A stretch of DNA of 51,889 nucleotides from Candidatus Cloacimonadota bacterium (GTDB lineage Bacteria > Cloacimonadota > Cloacimonadia > Cloacimonadales > WRIO01). The stretch covers positions 1-51,889 of the forward strand of contig JAJBBH010000051.1 in NCBI GenBank assembly GCA_020532185.1. Reading direction: 5' to 3'. A program made the translations under genes and the position numbers. Positions 40,304 to 51,540 of the stretch are shown in pieces; position 1 is the stretch's first letter, and each line of letters opens with the position of its first letter. The notes under the pieces are model-generated. The model was not told the origin of the DNA, searched no databases, and worked only from the letters and a program-made list of their open reading frames with translations.

Positions 40304-42908
40304 CCTCTTCTTCTGGATTATTATCTTCATCATTTTCTTCTTCTAATGGGTTTAAGATCACGTCATCATCGCTATCATCGTCGTCTTCCAAATCCACATT
40401 TTTCTGCTCTAATTCTTTAAGAAGTTGTTGTCTTTCCATAACGAGTTTTTCTTGTAATGCAAGGCTTTCATCTTGTTCATCTTCTTTGATAATTGTAACG
40501 TCGTGTACAAGATCATCTTCATGCACATTGATCAGCTTAACGCCTTGAGTTCTGCGTCCTTGAAGATTGACTTTATCCACTTTTTGTCTAATAATTATAC
40601 CATTTCTTGTGATAATCATTAGCTCATCACTATCAGCAACTTCCATCATTGTAACAAGCTTGCCAATTTTTGAAGATTTATCTGAGGCAAAGGCACTCAC
40701 ACCTTTTGAGCCACGTCGTGTCTGAGTATATTCAGAGATTGGAGTACGTTTGCCATATCCTTTTTCTGTTAGAGTCAAAAGATTGCCTTCATCGCTAAGT
40801 ACGAGCATAGATATTACCTCATCCGACGGTCTCAATCTAATACCCATCACGCCTGCAGTATTTCGTGCTGTCGAGCGAATCTCTGTTTCTGAGAATCTAT
40901 TACAGAAACCATCAGCTGTCGCCATAGCAATATAGCTTTGACCATCAGAGATACGTGCATCGATTAATTCATCATCTTCTTTTAAATTTATAGCAATAAT
41001 GCCTTTTGCACGTGGTCTCGAATATGCTGATATTGCTGTTTTCTTGATCAAACCTTTTTTAGTAGCCATTACAATATAATAATCATCTCGCAAGTTGTCG
41101 CAGGTTACTAATGTTTTTATCTTTTCATCTGGTGCAAGTTCGAGCAGATTAACAATAGCTTTTCCGCGTGCTTTCTTGCCAGCCTCTGGTATTTCGTGTA
41201 CTCTCAACCACAGGCATTTACCAAAGTTTGTAAAGAATAAGATATGGTCATGAGTTGATGCCACAAAGATATATTGGATAAAGTCATCTTCTTTGAGATT
41301 AGTTCCAGATGAGCCCTTACCACCACGTGCCTGTGTGCGATACAAGTGAATTGGCATTCTTTTGATATATCCTTCATGCGATAGAGTAATCACACATGTT
41401 TCATCGGGAATAAGATCAAGGTCTGTAATCTCTGTGCCTTCACTCTTACCTATTTTAGTTCTTCTCTCATCTTTATATTTATCAGAGATTTGCTGTGTTT
41501 CTTCTTTGATTATATTCATCCGCAATTCTCTTTTTTCCAATATTTCTCTTAAATCTTTTACTGTTTGCACAATTTCATTATATTCTTGCTCAATCTTATC
41601 TCGTTCAAGTCCAGTTAATCTCTGCAATCTCATTTCTAATATTGCTTTTGCTTGGATTTCTGACAAACCAAATTTCTCTTGTAATTGCTCATTAGCTTCT
41701 TGAGTTGTTGCAGAAGCTCTTATGGTCGCAATTACCTCGTCAATATTATCAAGTGCGATACGATAACCTTCTAAAATATGCATGCGTGCTTCTGCATTAC
41801 TGAGCAAGAAACTTGTTCGGCGAACAATTACGTCATGCCTAAAGTTGATAAAATGCTGTATCAAATCTTTCATTGGCAAGACTTCTGGGGCACCATCTAC
41901 AAGTGCCAAGTTGATCACACCGAAGGTTCCTTGTAATTGTGAATATTTGTAGAGCTTATTTAATACTGTTTGTGCATCAGCATTCTTTTTGACAACAATG
42001 ACAAGCCTCATTCCTTGTCGTCCAGACTCATCACGTATATCCGAAATGCCTTCGATACGCTTACTTTTTACCAGCTCGACAATACGTTCAATAAGCAATG
42101 TCTTATTGACTTGGTATGGTATTTCACTAATCACAATTAACTCTTGATCATGAGCTTTAGTCTCGATTTCAGCTTTACCACGAACACGCACTTTACCACG
42201 TCCTGTTGTAAAATATTCCATAATGCCTTTTGTGCCGAGTATTGTGCCACCTGTTGGAAAGTCGGGTCCTTTGATATATTGCAGCAGATCGAGTGATTCA
42301 AGCTCTGGATTGTCAATAAGAGCTATTATCGCATCGCATACTTCGCCTAAATTGTGTGGTGGCATACTGGTTGCCATTCCAACTGCGATACCAGAGGCTC
42401 CATTTACTATCATATTAGGAAATTTGGATGGAAATACTGTCGGCTCTTTTCGTGTATCATCATAGTTTGAACGAAAGTCAACTGTATCTTTTTCAAGATC
42501 TTCCATCAAGTCTATTGAGGTTCTTTGCAAACGTGCTTCTGTATAACGCATTGCTGCTGGCGGATCACCGTCTATCGAACCAAAGTTACCCTGTCCATCA
42601 ACAAGCATATATCGCAAAGCCCATGGCTGTGCCATACGTACCAGAGTTGGATACACAACTGCCTCGCCGTGTGGGTGATAGTTACCTGATGTATCACCTG
42701 CTATTTTTGCACATTTACGAAACTGTCCGCCTGGACTTAAGTTTAGCTCGTGCATTGAATAAAGTATTCTTCTTTGCGATGGCTTTAATCCATCACGAAC
42801 ATCAGGCAATGCACGCGATACAATTACGCTCATCGAATAATTCATATATGATTTTTTGAGCTCTTCATCTATTTCAACTGAAATTACTCTCGATTTATGG
42901 TCTATCAT
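40296..42908 (-). CDS. gyrA: DNA gyrase subunit A
   Basis: The DNA-cleaving subunit of gyrase, which adds negative supercoils. 870 residues. Catalytic Tyr122 in AMRYTEARL, the breakage-reunion domain up to about 500, then six beta-propeller blades of the DNA-wrapping domain. The gyrase-specific box is QARGGKGSSG (about 527), close to the usual QRRGGKG. The quinolone-determining region reads HPHGEAVVYPTLVRMAQ: alanine and proline stand where E. coli has Ser83 and Asp87. The C-terminus is a strongly acidic tail (EEENDEDNNPEEEDE). GGAGG is about 10 bases before the ATG. It follows gyrB by 33 bp. Confidence 0.97.
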   Translation of the reverse strand: MIDHKSRVISVEIDEELKKSYMNYSMSVIVSRALPDVRDGLKPSQRRILYSMHELNLSPGGQFRKCAKIAGDTSGNYHPHGEAVVYPTLVRMAQPWALRYMLVDGQGNFGSIDGDPPAAMRYTEARLQRTSIDLMEDLEKDTVDFRSNYDDTRKEPTVFPSKFPNMIVNGASGIAVGMATSMPPHNLGEVCDAIIALIDNPELESLDLLQYIKGPDFPTGGTILGTKGIMEYFTTGRGKVRVRGKAEIETKAHDQELIVISEIPYQVNKTLLIERIVELVKSKRIEGISDIRDESGRQGMRLVIVVKKNADAQTVLNKLYKYSQLQGTFGVINLALVDGAPEVLPMKDLIQHFINFRHDVIVRRTSFLLSNAEARMHILEGYRIALDNIDEVIATIRASATTQEANEQLQEKFGLSEIQAKAILEMRLQRLTGLERDKIEQEYNEIVQTVKDLREILEKRELRMNIIKEETQQISDKYKDERRTKIGKSEGTEITDLDLIPDETCVITLSHEGYIKRMPIHLYRTQARGGKGSSGTNLKEDDFIQYIFVASTHDHILFFTNFGKCLWLRVHEIPEAGKKARGKAIVNLLELAPDEKIKTLVTCDNLRDDYYIVMATKKGLIKKTAISAYSRPRAKGIIAINLKEDDELIDARISDGQSYIAMATADGFCNRFSETEIRSTARNTAGVMGIRLRPSDEVISMLVLSDEGNLLTLTEKGYGKRTPISEYTQTRRGSKGVSAFASDKSSKIGKLVTMMEVADSDELMIITRNGIIIRQKVDKVNLQGRRTQGVKLINVHEDDLVHDVTIIKEDEQDESLALQEKLVMERQQLLKELEQKNVDLEDDDDSDDDVILNPLEEENDEDNNPEEEDE

Positions 42909-42941
42909 TTATTTTAATCCTCCATTCTTGTTAGACAAGCT

Positions 42942-44855
<1,914 letters not shown>

Positions 44856-45071
44856 CTATCTGAACACTACAAATGTTCCTTAATTAATCCTATAAAGACA
44901 ATCTATCATATCTCTTTTTCTGTCAATATTTTTTTTCATTTTTTGATATTTTTTAAGCTCTTATACAAAGAGTCTTAACTGCCTATTTAACACATGATTA
45001 TAGGATTATTACTTTTTATATTATTCTCGCTAAATTTTAGCTGTATTTATCTTGCTAAAAATCACGCTCTT

Positions 45072-45650
45072 TCAATAAATATAGTCGTCAAAACTGGGAT
45101 CATAAGGGTAAGCATCATCATCGAGATCAAAAAGCGACTTTTTGCCTTTACTGATGATTACTGTCAATGAAGCTCCTGATTTAGCTGCCTCTCCTGCCAA
45201 AGGGATAGTACGAATCACATAATCCTTACGAATTATATCAGAATATTCATATACCAAACTATCTATCTCCAATTCATTTTTCCTTAATAATTGCTCTATA
45301 TCGTCTTTAAACACATTGCTGAAATCGGGTATCTTAAAGCTCTTTTCTCCCAAACTCAAGGTTACAGATATCGTCCTATCCTCATAAATCTTTTTGCCAG
45401 AATAGGGCTTTTGTGAAACAATATATTTCTCTGGTAATTCGTTATATTCATAGTCAGACACTGCAATATAGAGCTTTAGATTGCTACAAATTTTCTTTGC
45501 TTCTTCATAATTAAGACCGACAAGAGCAGGCACATCTACTTCTGCTTTGTTTTTTACCAAATAATTCATCGCTATATTAACTATCAGAAGCCCTAATACA
45601 AAAACTATAATAAAAATGATTACTGATACAATAAAAGCTTTGAACTTCAT
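45072..45650 (-). CDS. Membrane-anchored PASTA-domain protein
   Basis: 192 residues: one N-terminal membrane helix (about 7-29), then two PASTA domains (about 39-100 and 101-170) and an acidic tyrosine-rich tail. PASTA units bind peptidoglycan fragments; they usually sit on Ser/Thr kinases or penicillin-binding proteins, but this protein has neither domain, so it is a stand-alone wall-sensing or anchoring protein facing the periplasm. Similar two- to three-PASTA proteins are encoded after rsmB in other FCB bacteria, as here with a 9-bp gap. TAAGGA precedes the ATG. Confidence 0.88.
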   Translation of the reverse strand: MKFKAFIVSVIIFIIVFVLGLLIVNIAMNYLVKNKAEVDVPALVGLNYEEAKKICSNLKLYIAVSDYEYNELPEKYIVSQKPYSGKKIYEDRTISVTLSLGEKSFKIPDFSNVFKDDIEQLLRKNELEIDSLVYEYSDIIRKDYVIRTIPLAGEAAKSGASLTVIISKGKKSLFDLDDDAYPYDPSFDDYIY

Positions 45651-45659
45651 ATATAGTCC

Positions 45660-46979
45660 TTAATTGTCCTGTTTTCTCATTTTAGCAGCAAAGGCACCAT
45701 CTATATGGTGTATATGTGGAACAGTCTTTAAATACTTGTTATTGACGTATATTGGAGGTATAAATGAGGCTGCATCTATCAGCTCAAAACTCTTATTCTG
45801 CGATAAAAACTTCTCTATCTGTGCCTCATTCTCATCGTCATTGATAGTACAAGTGCTATAAACCAAATAACCACCAGGCTTTACAAACTGAGATGCTGTC
45901 TGCAATGCCTTCTCTTGAAGCTTGATCAGCTCATCTATATTTTGTCGTTCTTGCCAGCGTAATTCAGCTTTTTTCTGAAATACGCCCCAACCAGAGCAAG
46001 GCACATCAATCAATACTCGATCATAAGCTGGGGCAACAGGTCCAAACTTAAATGCATCCTCAACAATGATTTTCACATTGTTCGCACCCAATCTTTCCAT
46101 CGTTTTCTTCATTTCTTTGGCTTTATTAGGTATCTTATCAACTGCAACAATCTCGCCTGTATTTTTCATCAATTCAGCAATATAACCTGCTTTGCCACCG
46201 CGTCCAGCAAACAAATCCAAGATGCTCTCATTTTCTTTGGGATCCAGCAAGTCAATTACCATTGCTGACGACACATCTTGAACAGTAAAATAACCCTCAT
46301 CAAAAGCTACATCGTTCAGGATATCACTTGCCTGTTCAGAAGTCATCATATTTACACATGCATTATGCTCCATGAGTTGCACGTTTTTCTTCGCAAAATA
46401 AGCAATCAGTTTCTTTTTATTGGTTGCCAGCTGATTGACACGCAAGTTCAATTTTGGTGCCTCATTATAATACATTGCCAAATATTCAACTTGATCTTCA
46501 GGCATTCTTTTTAGCCATTGCTCTATGATAAAGACAGGGTAGGAATGCTCATAAGCGATTCTCTGTGCTACATCTTCTGGATACACAATTTTTGGATTGC
46601 GTTGATATTCTCTCAACACAGCATTGACAAAGTTTGCCACCGCCTCTTTGAAAAGCTTTTTAGCAAGCTCAACTGATTCATTGACTGCCGCATGTTCCGG
46701 TATTGAGTCACAATAAATCAACTGATAAAACGCAAGGTATAAGAGGCATTTTATCCGAATATCTGTATTTTTATATTTTTCTGCTTCTGTAAACTGTTGC
46801 ACAATATAGTCAAGATTCCCTCTCATCTTGATTACACCTTTCACAAGAACGTATAAGAGATCTGGGTTTTCCACTTTATCTCTCAATTTCTTGATAGATT
46901 GTCCTAATAATTTATCAGAAAACAAATTATTTCTAATAACTTTAATTATTATATTCAGTGCTTCTTCTCTTAATATCAT
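45660..46979 (-). CDS. rsmB: 16S rRNA m5C967 methyltransferase RsmB
   Basis: A SAM-dependent RNA cytosine-5 methyltransferase of 439 residues. The N-terminal 130 residues are a NusB-like RNA-binding domain (ALNIIIKVIRNN...AAVNESVELAKKLF...FVNAVLREYQRN). The catalytic domain has the SAM-binding DLFAGRGGKAGYIAELM, D-V-P-C-S-G-W-G, and YSTCTINDDENE; the two cysteines in PCSG and TCT are the catalytic and release cysteines of this family. Its start overlaps the ruvA stop by 4 bases. Confidence 0.95.
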   Translation of the reverse strand: MILREEALNIIIKVIRNNLFSDKLLGQSIKKLRDKVENPDLLYVLVKGVIKMRGNLDYIVQQFTEAEKYKNTDIRIKCLLYLAFYQLIYCDSIPEHAAVNESVELAKKLFKEAVANFVNAVLREYQRNPKIVYPEDVAQRIAYEHSYPVFIIEQWLKRMPEDQVEYLAMYYNEAPKLNLRVNQLATNKKKLIAYFAKKNVQLMEHNACVNMMTSEQASDILNDVAFDEGYFTVQDVSSAMVIDLLDPKENESILDLFAGRGGKAGYIAELMKNTGEIVAVDKIPNKAKEMKKTMERLGANNVKIIVEDAFKFGPVAPAYDRVLIDVPCSGWGVFQKKAELRWQERQNIDELIKLQEKALQTASQFVKPGGYLVYSTCTINDDENEAQIEKFLSQNKSFELIDAASFIPPIYVNNKYLKTVPHIHHIDGAFAAKMRKQDN

Positions 46980-47590
46980 AATTCATTCCTTTTTTGATAA
47001 AGATGTTTAATTGACTGTTTGAGAATTTCTTGCGAACTTGAGTCTTTGGCAAATTTTAGCTCTCGAAATGCTCTATTTATCTCGTAAATTTTATAGCCAA
47101 GAGCCAATAATGCTGCTTCTGCTTCTCTAAATTTATCTTCGCTTAATTCAGCTATTATTTCTGAACTTATATCGCCTATATCGATTTCTTTTATTTTATC
47201 TTTCAGTTCAATAATCATCTTCTGTGCTGTTTTATTGCCCAAGCCTGGTGCAGAGGTGAGCAACTTCAAGTTTTCTGTATGTATTGAGCTGACAAAATCT
47301 ACTACTGAGAGTGTGGATAAAATTGATAATGCTGTGCGGGGACCAATGCGGTTGATTGTGATTAAAAGCTTAAACAAGTCTTTTTCGGGGCTTGTCCAAA
47401 AGCCATATATACGGCTACCCTCTTCTGAATTGTAATGAACATGAGTAAAAAGCTTGACGTGTTCATTTTCTGTTGGCAAGCAGTCAAATGTGCTTAATGG
47501 GATTTTTAATTCATAACCTATTCCATTGCAGTCGATTATTGCTATTCCAGGAGATTTCTCTGCTAAAATACCTGATAAATATGCAAACAT
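46976..47590 (-). CDS. ruvA: Holliday junction branch migration subunit RuvA
   Basis: RuvA tetramers bind Holliday junctions and load the RuvB motor. 204 residues: OB-fold MFAYLSGILAEKSPGIAIIDCNGIGYELKIP, helix-hairpin-helix pair (FKLLITINRIGPRTALSILS and LLTSAPGLGNKTAQKMIIELKDKI), and a C-terminal three-helix domain that contacts RuvB (EAEAALLALGYK). The partner gene ruvB is not in this window. An inverted repeat lies in its upstream region (47627-47663), and a TTGACA box is about 100 bp upstream. Confidence 0.96.
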   Translation of the reverse strand: MFAYLSGILAEKSPGIAIIDCNGIGYELKIPLSTFDCLPTENEHVKLFTHVHYNSEEGSRIYGFWTSPEKDLFKLLITINRIGPRTALSILSTLSVVDFVSSIHTENLKLLTSAPGLGNKTAQKMIIELKDKIKEIDIGDISSEIIAELSEDKFREAEAALLALGYKIYEINRAFRELKFAKDSSSQEILKQSIKHLYQKRNEL

Positions 47591-47626
47591 GGCACTCCTT
47601 CTTGAAATATATTTTCCACAGCTATT

Positions 47627-47663
47627 ATATGAAATAACTCTATTCTCAGAATATATTTCATAT
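47627..47663. repeat. 10-bp inverted repeat upstream of ruvA
   Basis: ATATGAAATA (47627-47636) and its exact complement TATTTCATAT (47654-47663), with a 17-bp spacer, within the 130-bp ruvC-ruvA spacer. It could be a leader hairpin or an operator. It does not match the LexA boxes I know. Confidence 0.5.
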
Positions 47664-47720
47664 TACTTATATGAACTAATATTTTTTCTTTTGTCAATCT
47701 TTTTTCCTATATTATTTTAA

Positions 47721-48209
47721 TCAATGTGCAAAAAGTTTGAACTTTTCTTTGTTATACATGCACAAAGCTACTGCTAAGGCATCTGAGGCATCAAAAGTTA
47801 TAACTGTTTCTTTCAAACGCAAAATTGATTGAACCATATACAAGACTTGTTTTTTGGATGCACTGCCTGTTCCAACTACTGATTTTTTGATCTCGCGTGG
47901 TGAATACTCAAAGCAAGGTATGCCATATTCTGCCAAAAGTAATAAGATTACGCCTCTGACATGCCCTAAGGTAAAGCTTGATTGTACGTTTTTGGCATAA
48001 AAAATAGTCTCTACTGCTGCAAAATCGGGCTTATTTTGCTCAATCATCTTTTTTAATTCGTGGTACACAACCAATAAACGGTCCGATAGAGAGTCTCGAT
48101 CTTTATTCTTGATCACGCCACATCCTGCTGCAAGGATTTGGTGCTTATTTACCTCTAAAAAGCCATAACCACAGTATCGACTACCTGGATCAATTCCCAT
48201 CAAAATCAT
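47721..48209 (-). CDS. ruvC: Holliday junction resolvase RuvC
   Basis: Cuts Holliday junctions after RuvAB migration. 162 residues from the ATG at 48209, which has AAAGGT before it; the frame also permits a TTG one codon earlier (48212), less likely. The catalytic acids are visible: the first Asp in MGIDPGSRYCGYG, Glu in AAVETIFYAKN, and the final pair in DASDALAVAL. A 130-bp gap separates it from ruvA. The order yebC, ruvC, ruvA is commonly conserved. Confidence 0.95.
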   Translation of the reverse strand: MILMGIDPGSRYCGYGFLEVNKHQILAAGCGVIKNKDRDSLSDRLLVVYHELKKMIEQNKPDFAAVETIFYAKNVQSSFTLGHVRGVILLLLAEYGIPCFEYSPREIKKSVVGTGSASKKQVLYMVQSILRLKETVITFDASDALAVALCMYNKEKFKLFAH

Positions 48210-48291
48210 CAATTACCTTTCATCAATAAAAACACAATTATTTTAAAACAACAAAAATACCAAGCTTAAACATACATCAAAAAAACTTAGC

Positions 48292-48334
48292 CCTCTACTA
48301 TAATACGCAGGACAAAATGGGGGTTTTGAAAAAC
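48292..48334 (+). repeat. 43-bp dispersed repeat, copy 2
   Basis: Exact reverse complement of 538-580. In plus orientation it holds TATAAT (48299-48304), AGGA (48309-48312) and ATG (48317-48319). Here the ATG opens a 30-codon frame to a TGA at 48407-48409, whereas copy 1 stops after six codons. Sequence similarity to copy 1 extends weakly to about 48374. Confidence 0.85.
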
Positions 48335-48516
48335 AAAATATCATTCATTTTGCAAAGTGGCTTTCAGAACGGTTTTAAAAGCGATTATTTTTTGCTGTTT
48401 TCATTTTGATAACAAAATACTCAGCATATCAGGTATGCTTTGTCGCCCATCATCAAGTATCGGAATGATATTATGTTTTTCACCTTTTGAACTTCAAATA
48501 AAGCAGAAAAAATAGT
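48335..48516. other. Remainder of the yebC-ruvC spacer
   Basis: Contains the decayed extension of the 43-bp repeat (to about 48374) and the tail of its 30-codon frame. Beyond that I see no gene, clear terminator or ruvC promoter. Confidence 0.4.
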
Positions 48517-49263
48517 TTAATCTAAGCTCAGTTTTTCAAAAACCTCATCTGATATATCAAAGTTTGCATAAACTTTTTGTACATCATCGAGATCTTCTAA
48601 TTTTTCAATTAGATTAAGCAGCTTTTCTGCAACAGAATCCGCATTAACTGTTGATTTTGGCACACGTGTCAATTCTGCTTTATTAATTTTATAGCCCAAT
48701 TCTTCAATTGCCACGATAGTTTTACTAAAGTCTACAAGTTGAGTATAGATAAAGAACGCTCCATCTTCACTTTCCATGTCATCTGCACCAGCTTCGATCA
48801 CATTCATCATTACTTCATCTTCATCCAAGCCCTCTGCATCGATTTCGATCAGCCCTTTTTGTTCAAAATTCCATGCAACAGCACCATTTTCTGCCAAAGT
48901 TCCGCCATATTTTGAAAATGCATGACGAACTTCAGCAACTGTACGGTTTTTATTATCTGTCATAGCATCGATAATAATCGCTACGCCAGCCTGTCCATAG
49001 CCTTCATAAATGATTTCTTCATAGTTTACACCTTCAATTTCACCTGTACCTCTTTTTATTGCTTTGTCAATATTGTCTTTTGGCATATTTGCCCCTCTTG
49101 CTGCTTGTACTGCTGTTCTCAAGCGGGGATTGGTTGCCATATCACCACCATCACGTGCTGCCAAAATTATTTCTCTTACCAATCTTGTAAATACCTTGCC
49201 TCTTTTTGCGTCTGCAGCACCTTTTTTATGTTTTATCGAGCTCCACTTACTGTGTCCAGCCAT
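48517..49263 (-). CDS. yebC: YebC/PmpR family protein
   Basis: 248 residues of the widespread YebC family. The start MAGHSKWSSIKHKKGAADAK is the family hallmark, followed by RLVREIILAARDGGDMATNPRLR and NMPKDNIDKAIKRGTGE. Members have been described as DNA-binding regulators (PmpR) and, more recently, as ribosome-associated factors that help translation of difficult sequences; sequence alone does not choose. GGAGG is just before the ATG. It lies between the EF-G paralogue, with a terminator between them, and ruvC. Confidence 0.95.
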   Translation of the reverse strand: MAGHSKWSSIKHKKGAADAKRGKVFTRLVREIILAARDGGDMATNPRLRTAVQAARGANMPKDNIDKAIKRGTGEIEGVNYEEIIYEGYGQAGVAIIIDAMTDNKNRTVAEVRHAFSKYGGTLAENGAVAWNFEQKGLIEIDAEGLDEDEVMMNVIEAGADDMESEDGAFFIYTQLVDFSKTIVAIEELGYKINKAELTRVPKSTVNADSVAEKLLNLIEKLEDLDDVQKVYANFDISDEVFEKLSLD

Positions 49264-49332
49264 AATCTTCCTCCAGTTTGTACTTAGCTTGTAAATGCAA
49301 GCTTGTCTTGCACCATATTGATCTTTTTACAA

Positions 49333-49365
49333 AAACACTCCCCAGTGTTGAGGAGGGGAGTGTTT
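49333..49365 (-). terminator. Terminator after the EF-G paralogue
   Basis: An 11-bp stem (49333-49343 with 49355-49365, AAACACTCCCC) and an 11-nt loop, followed on the minus strand by TTTTTGT, counting the two T of the stem end. It lies 25 bp past the stop. Confidence 0.85.
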
Positions 49366-49390
49366 GTAAATATCTTAAGCATATTAAAGA

Positions 49391-51445
49391 CTACTCGTCC
49401 TCACTCTTAAATGCCTCAATAACTGCTTTTGCTATTTCATCGGGTACTTTCTCAAAGTGCGAGAATTTTTGTGTAAACATACCACGACCCTGAGTCAAAG
49501 ACTTGAGAGCTGGGAAATATGCAAATAACTCTGATAAAGGAACATAAGCCTTTAATATTTGTTTTTTACCTTCTTGTTCCATACCGTTTATTTTGCCACG
49601 GCGTGTGGATATATCGCCCATTACATCGCCCATATACTCAGTTGGAATAATGATTTCTACATCGTGAATTGGCTCGAGAAGAATAGGTTTTGCCTGTGTA
49701 AAACCATCTTTCAAACACATTGATGACGCTATCTTGAATGCCATCTCTGACGAGTCAACATCATGATAACTACCAAAATAACAGTCAACGCTTATATCCA
49801 CAACTGGATAGCCTGCCACAATACCCTTTTCCAATGTTTCTGCCAAGCCTTTTTCAATTGCTGGAATAAAGTTGCTTGGTATTACGCCGCCAACAATTGA
49901 GTTAATAAATTGGAATCCTTCGCCTCTGCCTGTTGGTGCAATACGGAAATATACTTCACCATATTGACCCTTACCACCAGATTGCTTTTTGTGACGATAT
50001 TTTGTATCTGCTTTACCCATAATAGTTTCTTTGTATGGGATTTTTGGTGTTTTTAAGTTTGCATCAACTTTATATCTATTTTTCAATCTCTTTTGTACAA
50101 GAACTAATTGTTGCTCACCCATTGCTGATAAAACGTTTTCATGGGTTTCCACATTGATCGCTGCGGTAATTGTTGGATCTTCTGCTAATAATCTGGACAG
50201 TGCTTGACCTATCTTATCTTCATCGCTTTGGTTTGCTGCTTTGATGGATTGCCAATAAACTGGGCTGGGTAACTCTACTTTTGGATATGCAAGCTTGCTA
50301 TTAACAGCGACGATTGAGTTTAATCCACGTGCTACTTTCAGCTTTACCAAACCACCAATTTCACCAGCTTTTAATTCTGCAGCATCAGATCTATTCTTGC
50401 CTTGAAAAAAGTACATTGATGATACTTTATCTTTTTGGTCTTTTTCGGGAACATATATATCCATTCCAGACTTTAATGTACCTGAATAGACGCGTACGAA
50501 AGCAACCTCGCCCATATTTGGATCAACCACTGATTTAAATACATATGCCAATAAATCTCCTGTTGGTGAACAGACTATTTGTTTTTCTGCTCCACCTTCA
50601 ATTACTTGCATTTCTGCTTTATTTGCTGGTGATGGGAAATATTCAACTATTGCATCCATTAATGCATCAACGCCAGCACCTGTGTTTGCAGAACAACAAA
50701 AAGCGGGCACAATATTAGCTTGTGCTAATGCTATCTTGATGCCTTTTGCCAATTCTTCTTCTGAAAGCTCCATTTCTTCAAAAAACTTATCAAGCAATTC
50801 TTCACTTGTTTCTGCTACTGCTTCCATCAATGCAAGTCGTGCTTCTTCGAGCTCGTCAGCAAATTCTGCAGGCACGTCTGCAAGCTTGCCATCGATGATA
50901 GCCTTGCCTTTAACCACGTCAATCACGCCTTGAAATGTGTTTTCTCTACCCATAGGAATCATTACTGGTGCGATATGAATCCCTGTATTTTCTTTGATAC
51001 TTTCTAATACTTTAAAATAGTCGGCATGCTCTGAATCCATTTTATTGACAATAATCGCTTTTGCAGATTTTCTGCTTTCAAGTATTTCAATTGACTTTTC
51101 GAGACCTACTTCAAAGCCACCAACAGCGTTAGCAACTAATGCAACTGTGTCTGCAGCGGTGCTTGCAGCTATTTGATCGCCAATAAAATCGCCGTAACCA
51201 GGTGTATCAATGATATTGATGCGCTTGTTTTTCCAATCGGCATAACCTACTGCCAAGCCTAATGATATGTTTTTTTCAATTTCATCTGCATCATAATCCA
51301 TTGTAGTGTTACCATCTGATACTTTACCAAGACGGTTTGTCATTTTTGCTATGTACAACATTTGCTCTACTAAACTTGTCTTACCAGCCCCGCTTGAGCC
51401 TAAAAACGCTATATTACGAAGAGCATTCATTTCATAATTTTTCAT
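49391..51445 (-). CDS. Elongation factor G paralogue (EF-G-like)
   Basis: A translational GTPase of 684 residues. I start it at the ATG at 51445, which has GGGGGAAAG before it; the open frame extends 33 codons further, but that adds a hydrophobic stretch with no ribosome binding site. G1 GSSGAGKT (16-23), G3 DTPGYGD, G4 NKMD, then domains II-V (KYRHKKQSGGKGQYGEVYFRIAP in IV, DISTRRGKINGMEQEG in V). It differs from canonical EF-G, whose G1 is AHIDAGKTT: it belongs to the EF-G-2/FusA2-like group, often encoded apart from the str operon as here, with a role less clear than the translocase. A TTGACA box (51506-51511) lies upstream. Confidence 0.9.
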   Translation of the reverse strand: MKNYEMNALRNIAFLGSSGAGKTSLVEQMLYIAKMTNRLGKVSDGNTTMDYDADEIEKNISLGLAVGYADWKNKRINIIDTPGYGDFIGDQIAASTAADTVALVANAVGGFEVGLEKSIEILESRKSAKAIIVNKMDSEHADYFKVLESIKENTGIHIAPVMIPMGRENTFQGVIDVVKGKAIIDGKLADVPAEFADELEEARLALMEAVAETSEELLDKFFEEMELSEEELAKGIKIALAQANIVPAFCCSANTGAGVDALMDAIVEYFPSPANKAEMQVIEGGAEKQIVCSPTGDLLAYVFKSVVDPNMGEVAFVRVYSGTLKSGMDIYVPEKDQKDKVSSMYFFQGKNRSDAAELKAGEIGGLVKLKVARGLNSIVAVNSKLAYPKVELPSPVYWQSIKAANQSDEDKIGQALSRLLAEDPTITAAINVETHENVLSAMGEQQLVLVQKRLKNRYKVDANLKTPKIPYKETIMGKADTKYRHKKQSGGKGQYGEVYFRIAPTGRGEGFQFINSIVGGVIPSNFIPAIEKGLAETLEKGIVAGYPVVDISVDCYFGSYHDVDSSEMAFKIASSMCLKDGFTQAKPILLEPIHDVEIIIPTEYMGDVMGDISTRRGKINGMEQEGKKQILKAYVPLSELFAYFPALKSLTQGRGMFTQKFSHFEKVPDEIAKAVIEAFKSEDE

Positions 51446-51540
51446 CTTTCCCCCGTTGCTATAATATATATCATTTCTAATCAATAATTTATTATTGCAA
51501 AATCTTGTCAATAAAAAAATGTGAAATATGCAAACGAACA

